Below are positions 17,696 through 27,400 of a stretch of 64,000 nucleotides of DNA, one piece after another (the stretch's first letter is position 1; every line of letters begins with the position of its first letter). The notes beneath the pieces are model-generated. The model made no database searches and was not told where the DNA came from. It worked only from the letters and a program-made list of their open reading frames with translations. Location of the stretch: assembly GCF_042433055.1 (NCBI RefSeq), contig NZ_JBHLWB010000006.1:36849-100848 (forward strand), given 5' to 3'. This DNA comes from Gallibacterium trehalosifermentans (GTDB taxonomy: Bacteria; Pseudomonadota; Gammaproteobacteria; Enterobacterales; Pasteurellaceae). The translations under genes and the position numbers were made by a program.

Positions 17696-18061
17696 ATGTT
17701 ACGTTATTTATATATTTTTCTTGGCTTTTTATCACTGGGATTAGGCATTTTAGGCATTTTTCTCCCTGTTTTACCAACAACGCCATTTCTTTTATGTACT
17801 CTCTTTTTCTTCGGTAAAAGTTCCCACAAATTAGAAAGCTGGTTTAAACAAACACCAATTTACCATAAATACTTAAAAACCTTTCATGAGCAACGTGCCT
17901 TAACAAAAAAAACAAAACTATATATTTTATTTATCTCTACTCTGATGATGGCATTTCCTTTATATACTATTCCTAATATTTTTGGCAAAATTGCCATTCT
18001 GCTCTTATTACTTATTCAGTATTGGTTCTTTTTCTTCTGGATTAAGACCTTACCTGAATAA
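17696..18061 (+). CDS. ybaN: DUF454 (YbaN-family) inner-membrane protein
   Basis: A 121-residue membrane protein of unknown function in the DUF454/YbaN family. The family hallmark is the first hydrophobic stretch with GILGIFLPVLPTTPFLL, followed by a soluble segment (SSHKLESWFKQTPIYHKYL) and two more membrane helices at about residues 77-117. The gene stands alone between clpX and the C4-dicarboxylate transporter gene, with 175 bases upstream and no clear ribosome site. Nothing in the sequence shows a specific role. Confidence 0.75.
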   Translation: MLRYLYIFLGFLSLGLGILGIFLPVLPTTPFLLCTLFFFGKSSHKLESWFKQTPIYHKYLKTFHEQRALTKKTKLYILFISTLMMAFPLYTIPNIFGKIAILLLLLIQYWFFFFWIKTLPE

Positions 18062-18225
18062 TATTCAACCACCTCTCAATCAAACCGTCCGAAGAACATA
18101 CTATTTTAGATCTAGCTCAAGAATCTACGTTTAAAAACTGCTAAAATTCTCCCCGCAAAGTGTTATAGCTGTTCAATTTGAATACTTTGTTGTTGTGTGT
18201 TATTGATAAATTACAAGGAACTTAT

Positions 18226-19527
18226 ATGATTTGGCTACAATTTTTAGTTGTACTATTCTTTATATTTTTAGGTACCCGTTTAGGCGGGATTGGAATTGGC
18301 TTCACTGGTGGTTTAGGTGTCGTAGTATTAGCAATGTTAGGCTTAACACCAGGCGAAATTCCTTTTGACGTAATTTCTATCATCATGTCAGTAATTATGG
18401 CAATTGCTGCAATGCAAGTCGCAGGTGGTATGGATTTCCTCGTAAAATGGGCAGAACATATTTTACGTAAACATCCTAAACATATTACTTATCTTGCACC
18501 AGCAGTGGGCTATTTTATGACTGTTTGTGCTGGTACAGGTCATACTGCATTCTCTATTCTTCCTGTGATTGCAGAAGTAGCAAAAGAACAAGGCGTTCGT
18601 CCATCTCGTCCATTATCTATTACAACTGTCGCTTCACAAATTGCAATTACTGCATCTCCAATTTCAGCTGCCGTAGTTTACCTTGCTGGTGAAATTGAAA
18701 AAACTTATGGTATTGGATATCTTGAATTATTAGCAATCTGGATCCCAACTACTTTTGTTGCTTGTATGATTACTGCTTTCATCTGTAATTTCTTAGGCAA
18801 AGAATTAAAAGATGATACAGAATATCAACGCCGTTTAGCAGCAGGATTAATTAAATTACGTGGTAAAACTCAAATTGAAATTAGACCATATGCAAAACGC
18901 TCTGTTGTAATCTTCTTAGCAACTGTAATTGTCGTTATGTTCTATGCAACTTTAATCAGTAAAACTGTAGGCTTAATTGATAATCCAGTATTACCACGCA
19001 ATGAAGCTATCGTGAGCTTTATGTTAGGGGCTGCTACATTAATTACTATCTTCTGTAAGATTGATGTAAATAAAATTACTTCTGCAGCAACATTCAAATC
19101 AGGTATGTCTGCATCAATCTGTGTAATGGGGGTTGCGTGGTTAGGAAACACTTTCGTTGGTGGTCACATCAATGAAATCAAAGCCGTTTCTGCTGATCTA
19201 TTAAATAACTACCCTTGGATGCTTGCTGTTGTATTATTCTTTGCAAGTACTCTACTTTATTCACAAGCTGCAACTGCTAAAGCATTATACCCAACTGCAA
19301 TTTTACTTGGGGTATCTCCACTTTCTGCAATCGCAGCATTTGCTGCTGTATCAGCATTATTTGTATTACCAACTTACCCAACTTTAATTGCTGCAGTAGA
19401 AATGGATGACACTGGTTCAACTCGTATTGGTAAATTTGTATTTAACCATCCATTCATTATCCCAGGTGTTATTGCAATTTCTCTCTCTGTATTATTCGGT
19501 TTTATGTGGGGCAGTTTATTTATCTAA
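18226..19527 (+). CDS. dcuA: Anaerobic C4-dicarboxylate transporter (DcuA type)
   Basis: Membrane antiporter for fumarate, succinate, malate and aspartate used in anaerobic fumarate respiration. The ATG at 18226 follows AAGGAAC and gives 433 residues, the length of E. coli DcuA; an in-frame codon at 18178 has no ribosome site. The sequence follows DcuA more closely than DcuB (GTRLGGIGIGFTGGLGV, QIAITASPISAAVVY, LLYSQAATAKALYP, RIGKFVFNHPFIIPG). About ten to twelve membrane segments are visible. H. influenzae has a similar protein often annotated DcuB. A long hairpin follows. Confidence 0.88.
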   Translation: MIWLQFLVVLFFIFLGTRLGGIGIGFTGGLGVVVLAMLGLTPGEIPFDVISIIMSVIMAIAAMQVAGGMDFLVKWAEHILRKHPKHITYLAPAVGYFMTVCAGTGHTAFSILPVIAEVAKEQGVRPSRPLSITTVASQIAITASPISAAVVYLAGEIEKTYGIGYLELLAIWIPTTFVACMITAFICNFLGKELKDDTEYQRRLAAGLIKLRGKTQIEIRPYAKRSVVIFLATVIVVMFYATLISKTVGLIDNPVLPRNEAIVSFMLGAATLITIFCKIDVNKITSAATFKSGMSASICVMGVAWLGNTFVGGHINEIKAVSADLLNNYPWMLAVVLFFASTLLYSQAATAKALYPTAILLGVSPLSAIAAFAAVSALFVLPTYPTLIAAVEMDDTGSTRIGKFVFNHPFIIPGVIAISLSVLFGFMWGSLFI

Positions 19528-19552
19528 TAAACTAATTATTTTTTCTATAAGG

Positions 19553-19577
19553 GAGGGAAGCAAATTTTGTTTCCCTC
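19553..19577 (+). terminator. Terminator after the Dcu transporter gene
   Basis: GAGGGAAGCAAA (19553-19564) pairs with TTTGTTTCCCTC (19566-19577) over nearly its full length, with an effective loop of about five bases. The following AAATTATTATT is not a pure T-run. Confidence 0.6.
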
Positions 19578-19754
19578 AAATTATTATTCTATTTAACATT
19601 GAGTAACTCTATACAATATAGTAAAGCAAGAGTTCTCTATGAAATTGTTCCATTTTATTTTTAATCAACCTTAAACATTTAAAACTTATCAACATATTTT
19701 TATTCTCTCAGATTAATAATTCATTTATATATTGTATAATGTAATTGTTAATTT

Positions 19755-19958
19755 TTACGTACACACCGATGATGAGTAACACTCATAATAGGAATCGAAA
19801 TTATAACGGTCGGTAAAATTAGTCTCTTTTTTGATGGCGATCCCACAATATGAGTATTGTCCTCGAGTAAACTTTCGGATTAACCAATCACTAAATCTAC
19901 ACCAGTATGCATAAAGCGATTTACCGTTACGTTTACCCTTGTATAACGCTAAATACAC
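19755..19958 (-). pseudogene. Truncated prophage-type gene
   Basis: A 67-codon frame opens with GTG at 19958, seven bases after a strong GGAGGAG ribosome site, and reads MYLALYKGKRNGKSL, continuing with a segment RKFTRGQYSYCGIAI and ending YECYSSSVCT. From memory, small Mu-like and other prophage proteins of the Pasteurellaceae begin this way and continue past SSVRDGG, with a YSHCE motif; here the motif reads YSYCG, so a probable catalytic His and Glu are lost, and the frame stops soon after SSV. I read it as the 5' remnant of a phage gene whose 3' part has been deleted. It could also be a small expressed protein; the family assignment is inference. Confidence 0.45.
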
Positions 19959-19981
19959 TTACTGCTCCTCCGCTAATAAAC

Positions 19982-20035
19982 GAAGTGCAACACTGCACTA
20001 CTTTATCAACTTGTTTTCAAAAAACGTTGCACTTC
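19982..20035. repeat. Inverted repeat in the 1-kb AT-rich gap
   Basis: GAAGTGCAAC (19982-19991) and GTTGCACTTC (20026-20035) are perfect ten-base inverted copies, 34 bases apart, just upstream of the prophage fragment. They may be the ends of a lost insertion sequence or a hairpin; they are not uptake sequences (AAGTGC is followed by AA, not GG). The rest of 19578-20523 is AT-rich, with a second weak inverted repeat near 20111-20146 and no further gene that I can support. Confidence 0.5.
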
Positions 20036-20409
20036 AAGGTTGAATTTAAAGAATGTATTAAAACTATATACCTAATTTAAATAAATTCAGTAGTTCATCT
20101 AAATTTTGAGCTTATTTATATTGCATAAGTCGTACTTATAAATAGGTATTTAGGCTTTAAGTTATACAAATAGCAAAAACCAATAAAAACAAAAAATACA
20201 AAACTTACACTTTATTAAAGTTATTGTAAATAAAAATACCTCCTTTTGCGGATTTGTTATTTGTAATTAATTGATTTTTTTTTAAGTTAAAAGTTGATGA
20301 CGATAAAAGAGCATACTTACGTAAAATTTTCACTATTAATAATTTATATTTTTATAACCGTTAATCATTGATTTTAAATGGGCTGGCTTTAATCTTATTT
20401 GTAAGTTTT

Positions 20410-20441
20410 TTGAGCGAAAAAGGGGGGGGGGAATTTACATT
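20410..20441 (+). promoter_or_regulatory. Possible phase-variable promoter of the adhesin locus
   Basis: TTGAGC (20410-20415) resembles a -35 box and TACATT (20436-20441) a weak -10 box. The 20-base spacer between them contains ten consecutive G residues. Loss of about three G residues would bring the spacer to the optimal 17. This layout is like the poly-G spacer of the meningococcal porA promoter. The assignment of the hexamers is by eye; other -10 candidates (TAATAA, 20441-20446) exist downstream. Confidence 0.4.
20422..20431 (+). repeat. Homopolymer tract of ten G
   Basis: Ten G residues follow GCGAAAAA and precede AATTT, in a region of otherwise very low G+C, 92 bases upstream of the lipoprotein start codon. 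G-runs of this length are prone to slipped-strand mispairing and are the classic substrate of phase variation in the Pasteurellaceae and Neisseria. It does not lie in any coding region that I can support, so an effect would be on transcription. Confidence 0.9.
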
Positions 20442-20523
20442 AATAAGTATATGCCTTATTATTGCTCGTTCTTAAATTTTACAAAGGTTGCTATCAATTT
20501 TAATAAAATAACAAGGAAAATTT

Positions 20524-21378
20524 ATGAGAATATTAAAATCATTTTCAGTCGCCTTATTTACTCTAATAATGTTTGGCTGTACGACAGCTCCAAATTCCTT
20601 ATCATGGAAAAATACTCAAAAGGAAAGCTATCAGCAGGATATTCCAGAAAACCGTTCTTCACTGATTGTTTATCGTACTCAAAATGCAATTGAAGGGGCA
20701 ACAACTAATATTTATGTAAATGGTGAGTATTTAGCCTCTTTACAGCCTAATGCGTATTCACAGACATTGGTTTGCCCTGATAGCCAACGTTTATATTCTG
20801 AATTTACTCATCAAGATCCTGGCTATCGCAATAAAGCTAACTTAGGAGCTTACTATAGTTTACCTCAAGGGAAAATCAGCTTTTTCAAAGTAATAAATAT
20901 AAATGGCAAACCGAGCCTAACTCCAGTAGAAGAGAGCTTAGCTAAACAAGAGTTAGAAAGCATGCCTCGCCAATCGCATACATTATCTCGAGTAGATTAT
21001 ACAAATTGTTCAGTAACTAAACATTATGATTTACAAGCATCAACGTTATTTCCATTTAATAAAGTGGATTATCAATCTATGCTAACGGTTGGAAAACAAG
21101 AATTAAGTAAAATTGCTATGGATATTCAACAATATGGATTAGATATCAAGAAAATAGAAATAATAGGGTATAGCGATCCTATGGGAAGTGAAAAATATAA
21201 TAAGAAACTTTCCTTACAACGTGCCAATACAGTTAAACAAGTTTTTGTGGATAATGGTATTGCAGAAGCATTAATTAGTGTTGAAGGCAAAGGTTCTGAA
21301 AATTTACTTGTTTCTAATTGTCAAATTCAATCCAATAACAAAATACAACAACAATTATGTAATCAACCTAACCGCTGA
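20524..21378 (+). CDS. OmpA-family lipoprotein linked to the giant adhesin
   Basis: Outer-membrane lipoprotein that probably binds peptidoglycan. The signal peptide ends in LIMFGC with the lipidated cysteine at C19. Residues 40-150 form a domain I do not recognise that includes SSLIVYRTQNAIEG and IYVNGEYLASL, resembling a PEGA/DUF2846-like fold. The C-terminal part (about 165-270) is OmpA-like, with FPFNKVDY, IEIIGYSDPMGSEKYNKKLSLQRANTV split across the peptidoglycan-binding segment, and GKGSENL. AAGGA precedes the ATG. The adhesin gene follows after 88 bases with no terminator, so the two are probably one transcript. OmpA-family proteins accompany BapA-type adhesins in other Gram-negatives and may help anchor or stabilise the adhesin at the cell surface. 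Confidence 0.8.
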   Translation: MRILKSFSVALFTLIMFGCTTAPNSLSWKNTQKESYQQDIPENRSSLIVYRTQNAIEGATTNIYVNGEYLASLQPNAYSQTLVCPDSQRLYSEFTHQDPGYRNKANLGAYYSLPQGKISFFKVININGKPSLTPVEESLAKQELESMPRQSHTLSRVDYTNCSVTKHYDLQASTLFPFNKVDYQSMLTVGKQELSKIAMDIQQYGLDIKKIEIIGYSDPMGSEKYNKKLSLQRANTVKQVFVDNGIAEALISVEGKGSENLLVSNCQIQSNNKIQQQLCNQPNR

Positions 21379-21466
21379 GTAGAAGTTGTATTACACACTA
21401 ATCGTAATAAGTAGCCTTAATAGTATTAAAATATTGAAAAAAAACATAAGTAGTTAGGATATAGAA

Positions 21467-24400
21467 ATGTCAAAAACAATCATTTTAAATATTAATAACA
21501 GCAAAGAAACCATTCAGACCTTAAAATTAGAAAAAGGTCAATTAATTAAAATCAAAGCACAAGCTAAAGTACATTATCAATTCACTGATGAAGAAACACA
21601 ATTTGCCCCAGAAAATATTATGACGAAGCGAGTTGGTGATGACTTAGTTATTGCATTTGAAGGGAGTGATATTGAGCAACCAGACTTGATAATTGAAGAT
21701 TATTATAATCAAGAAAATAATGATTGCTTATTGGTTGGTCAATATGAAAATGGTCAAATTTATCCTTATGTTCCTGAAAGTACATTACAAACAGATGCCG
21801 TTACATTATTAGCCGATGGGAATAGTGCAGGACAAGCATTGGGAGGAGATCCAATTAGTAATCTATGGGCATTTTCACCTTGGTGGTTATTAGCTTTATT
21901 GCCTCTCGCCGCAGGGATACAAGTTAATCATAGCGATTCAGGGGTTGCGATTAATGTTACGGTTGTTGTTCCTAATCCAACTAAAAATAATACTCCTGAA
22001 ATTACGGGAGAAACGAATGCACCTGAAGGTTCAACAGTTACTATTACCATAACGGATAGTGAAGGTAATACCCAAACAGTAACCACTACTGTTAATCCTG
22101 ATGGCTCTTATAGTGTAGAAGTACCAAAAGAATTACCAGAGGGTAACTATAATGTTACCGTTGAGGTTACAGATCCAGCTGGTAACACTGGAAAAAATGA
22201 TGGTAATGGTGAAATAGATCTCACGCCACCAACAGTTGATGCCACTGAAATCGCTAATGATAAACAAGTAGGGCAAGATACAGGGGACACTGATAACTAT
22301 TCTTATGTGAACAAACAAGAGAAAGCAAACGGGTTTACAATCAGTGGTAACACGGCGGAAGATACTAAAACCGTTGTAGTTGAAATCTTAAAAGAAGATG
22401 GAACGACAACAGGTACAAGCTATACTGCCACTGTTGATAATGGAACTTGGACAGCCAATGTGCCAGCGAATGCGAGTTGGACAGATAATGACGGCACATA
22501 TCAAGTTAAAGTAACTGCAACCGATAAAGCAGGTAATACCAATACCGATATTGATTTAACGGTTGTTGATACAACGCCTCCTACCGTTACTGTTGATGCA
22601 CCCGATATCACAGGTAATAAAACCCCTACGATTAAAGGTAATGTAACGGACGTGCCAGAGGGAACAACGGTCACCGTGATTGTTACAGATAAAGATGGTC
22701 ATATTCAAACTGTAACGACTAAAACAGATGAAAATGGCGACTATAGTATTAAAGTACCTAATCCACTACCTGAAGGCAACTATGATGTGGAGGTTGAAGT
22801 AGAAGATCCGGCAGGTAATAAAGGTGTGGATAAAGACGGCAATAAACCGCAAGATAAAGGTAATGAAGTTGTAAAAACGAATGTTACGCTTGATCCAATT
22901 ACACCAGATGATGTTATCAATAAAGAAGAATCTCAACAAGATATTCCAATCTCAGGTAAAGTAACAGGTGAATTTACTGAGGGTGATAAAGTAACGGTAA
23001 CGGTGAATAATAAACCATTTACAACTACAGTCGAGAAAGACGGTAGCTTTACTGTTAATGTGCCAGGTAAAGATTTAGCTGAGGCAGACCAACCTAAAGT
23101 TACTGCTACAGTAGAGGTAACAGATAAAACAGGTACGAAAATTCCAGTAGAAACCGATCGTGACTATTCTGTAGATACGACGCCACCAGACATAACGGTT
23201 AATGTACCTTCAACAACCAAGGATACAACGCCAGAAATTACTGGTACAACAGACGCACCAGCGGGATCAACTGTAACTGTAACGATCACAGATAAAGATA
23301 ATAATACTCAAACAGTAACGACTACGGTTAACCCTGATGGCTCTTATAGTGTAGAAGTGCCAAATGAATTACCAGAGGGTAACTATAATGTTACCGTTGA
23401 GGTTACAGATCCAGCCGGTAACACTGGAACAAATAATGGTAATGGTGAAATAGATCTCACCCCACCAGACATAACGGTTAATGTACCTTCAACAACCAAG
23501 GATACAACGCCAGAAATTACTGGTAAAACAGATGCACCAGCGGGATCAACTATAACTGTAACGATTACAGATAAAGATAATAATCCTCAAACAGTAACAA
23601 CCACAGTTAACCCTGATGGCTCTTATAGTGTAGAAGTGCCAAATGAATTACCAGAGGGCAACTATAATGTTACCGTTGAGGTTACAGATCCAGCCGGTAA
23701 CACAGGAACAAATAAGGGTAATGGTGAAATAGATCTCACCCCACCAGACATAACGGTTAATGTACCTTCAACAACTAAGGATACAACGCCAGAAATTACT
23801 GGTAAAACAGATGCACCAGCGGGATCAACTATAACTGTAACGATTACAGATAAAGATAATAATCCTCAAACAGTAACGACCACAGTTAACCCTGATGGCT
23901 CTTATAGTGTAGAAGTGCCAAATGAATTACCAGAGGGCAACTATAATGTTACCGTTGAGGTTACAGATCCAGCCGGTAACACAGGAACAGATAATGGTAA
24001 TGGTGAAATCGATCTCACGCCACCAACAGTTGATGCCACTGAAATTGCTAATGATAAACAAGAAGGGAAAGATACAGGGAACACCGATAACTATTCATAT
24101 GTGAACCGTACTGAAAAAGCAACAGGGTTTGAAATTAAAGGCTCTACTGATGCTACAGATGTATCGAGTGTTATTGTTGAAATTCGCACACAGAATGGGG
24201 ATAAAATCGGTGATGATGGCGTAACCTATACGGCAACAGTTGAAAATGGAACTTGGACTGCCAATGTGCCAGCTGATGAAGACTGGGTAAAAGATGGTAC
24301 ATACCAAGTTAAAGTAACCGCAACTGATAAGGCAGGTAATACCAATACCGATATTGACTTAACAGTGGTAGATCTCACCCCACCAAATAGTGATACTACT

Positions 24401-27400
24401 CAAGTAACCATTACCACAGTAGGCGGTGATGATGTCATCAACAAAGAAGAGGCAGATTCACCAGAAGTGCCAGTGGTTGGTAAAGTAACAGGTGAGTTTA
24501 AAGAGGGCGATACAGTAACAGTTACGGTTAATGGCAATCCATATACAGGTACAGTCGATAAAGACGGTAACTTTACTATTAATGTTCCAGGTAAAGAATT
24601 GGTAGAAGATAATGATAAGACCATTGAAATAAGCATTACGACGACCGATGATGCAGGAAATACGGCTACTGTAGAAGGCACACCGAAAACTTATACAGTT
24701 GATACCAGTGTAACGATTGATATCAATCATATTGCAGGTGAATACCAAGGTTCTGAAGATAAAGATGGTTATGCCACAATCAATATCAAAGATAAAACAG
24801 AGGGTTTCAAGGTATCAGGTACAACAGATGCTGAAGATGGTCAAAAAGTAACAGTTACTGTAAAAGATTCTGCTGGCTCAACTGTGGCAACTTACACAGA
24901 GGCAGCTACAGTGGCTGGAGGAAGTTGGTCAATGCAAGTTCCAGCTAATGAGGATTGGATTACAGACAAAACCGTTTACACCTTTACAGCGAAAATAACA
25001 GACAAAGCAGGGAATACAACGGAAGATCCAGATAAGACAGCAGAAACTGACTTAACGGCACCAAGTAATGATACGACCACCATTACTTTAAACCCTATTA
25101 CACCAGATAATATTATTAATCAGGAAGAGTCAGGTAAAGAGATCCCAGTATCAGGAAAAGTAACAGGTGAGTTTAATAAGGGCGATACGGTAACTGTAAC
25201 GGTTAATAACAACCCATATACAGGTAAAGTAGATGAAGAGGGTAACTTTAGTATCAAGGTTCCAGGTCAAGAGTTATCAGGCGCAGAGCCACCGAAAGTA
25301 ACAGCGACAATTGAAGTTACAGACAAAGCAGGTAATCCGGGTAAAGCGACAACAGAAAAAGATTATGACGTGGATATTACACCTCCTACAGTTGATGTAA
25401 CTCATATTGCTGGAGATGAGCAAGTAGGAGCGGATAGCGGTAATGAAGATAACTATTCATATGTGAACAGTACTGAAAAAGCAACTGGGTTTGAAATTAA
25501 AGGCTCTACTGATGCTACAGATGTATCGAGTGTTATTGTTGAAATTCGCACACAGAATGGCGATAAAATCGGTGATGGCGTAACCTATACGGCAACAGTT
25601 GAAAATGGAACTTGGACAGCCAATGTGCCAGCTGATGCAGATTGGGTAAAAGATGGTACATACCAAGTTATCGCAACAGCAACTGATAAGGTAGGTAATA
25701 CCAATACCGATATTGATTTAACAGTGGTAGATCTCACTCCACCAAATAGTGATACTACTCAAGTAACCATTACCACAGTAGGCTATGATGATGTCATCAA
25801 CAAAGAAGAGGCAGATTCACCAGAAGTGCCAGTGGTTGGTAAAGTAACAGGTGAATTTACTGAGGGTGATACAGTAACAGTAACGGTTAATAACAATCCA
25901 TATACAGGTAAAGTCGATAAAGACGGTAACTTTACAATTAAAGTACCAGGTTCAGCGTTAGAGAATGACAGCGATAAACAAATTGAAGTGGAAGTTGAAG
26001 CTAGCGATAAAGCAGGTAATAAAGGTAAAGTACCAGGTTCGCCAAAAACCTATACGGTTGATAAAGACGTATCGATAGATATTAATCACATTGCCGGAGA
26101 AGACCAGAGCGGTGCAGATGCTGATGGTTATGCAACGATTAATAAGACTGATAAAGATAACGGCTTTAAAGTATCAGGAACAACGGATGCAGAACAAGGT
26201 CGAACTGTTACAGTAACCGTTTCAAACGGCACAAACGGGGTGGCAAGTTACACAGCGACAGTTGAAGAGGGTGGTAAATGGTCAGTGAATGTTCCAGCTA
26301 ATGAAACTTGGATTACTGATAAAACAGTTTATACCTTTACAGCTAAAGTAACGGATAAAGCGGGTAATACAGCAGAAGATCCTGATAAAACAGCAGAAAC
26401 TAATTTAACCCTACCAAATGTAACCGTAACAGTGAATAAAATTACGGATGATAATGTGGTAAATAAAACTGAAAGTGAAGATAACATTACGATTACAGGT
26501 AAAGTCACTAGTCCAGATGTGAAAGTTGGGGACAAAGTGGTGGTAACTGTTGACGGTAATAAACATGAAACCAGCGTTAAGAAGGTTACTGATGGTCAAG
26601 GAGAGTTTGAGGTTACGGTATCAGGTAGTGAGCTGAAAAATGCTTCTACACCAAAAGTTACAGCGACAGCAACGGTAACCAATACAGCGGGTAATGAAGG
26701 CACAGGTAGCGGAGAACAATCTTATACCGTGGATACAACGGCAACGATTGATATTACTCATATTGCAGGTGAAGACCAAGGTTCTGAGGATAAAGATGGT
26801 TATGCCACAATCAATATCAAAGATAAAGCAGATGGTTTTAAAGTATCGGGTACAACAGATGCTGAAGATGGTCAAAAAGTAACAGTTACTGTACAAGATT
26901 CTGGTGGCTTAACTGTGGCAACTTACACGGATATAGCTACAGTGTCAGGAGGAAGTTGGTCAATGCAAGTTCCAGCTGGCCAAGAATGGATCAAAGATCA
27001 AGCGGTCTATACCTTTACAGCGACTGTAACAGATACAGCAGGTAACACAGCAGAAGATTCAGATAGCACTGCGGCAACAGATTTAACGCCTCCAACAGTG
27101 AGCGTAATGGTTGATAATGTTACTGAAGATAATGTTGTGAATAAAACGGAAAGTAGCGGTAAAGTTACCATTACAGGTAAAGTAAATAGTCCTGATGTTA
27201 AAGTGGGCGATGATGTTACAGTAACCGTTAACGGTAAAGGATACCCAGCTAAGGTTACTAGCGTAAGCAATAACGAGGGTAACTTCAGTGTTGAAGTCGA
27301 TGGTAGCGAATTGGCTAGTGCAAACCCTCAAACGGTAACAGCAACGGCAACCGTTACTGATCCATCAGGTAACCCTGCAACAGGTACAGGAACGAAAAAT

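Noticed and set aside
20451..20693. 80-codon plus-strand frame ahead of the lipoprotein gene
   Set aside because: It overlaps the lipoprotein signal peptide in another frame and has no ribosome site or similarity.
23183..24019. CRISPR-like array
   Set aside because: The repeats are 279 bases long, contiguous without spacers and encode Ig-like domains. No CRISPR array or cas gene was seen in the window.
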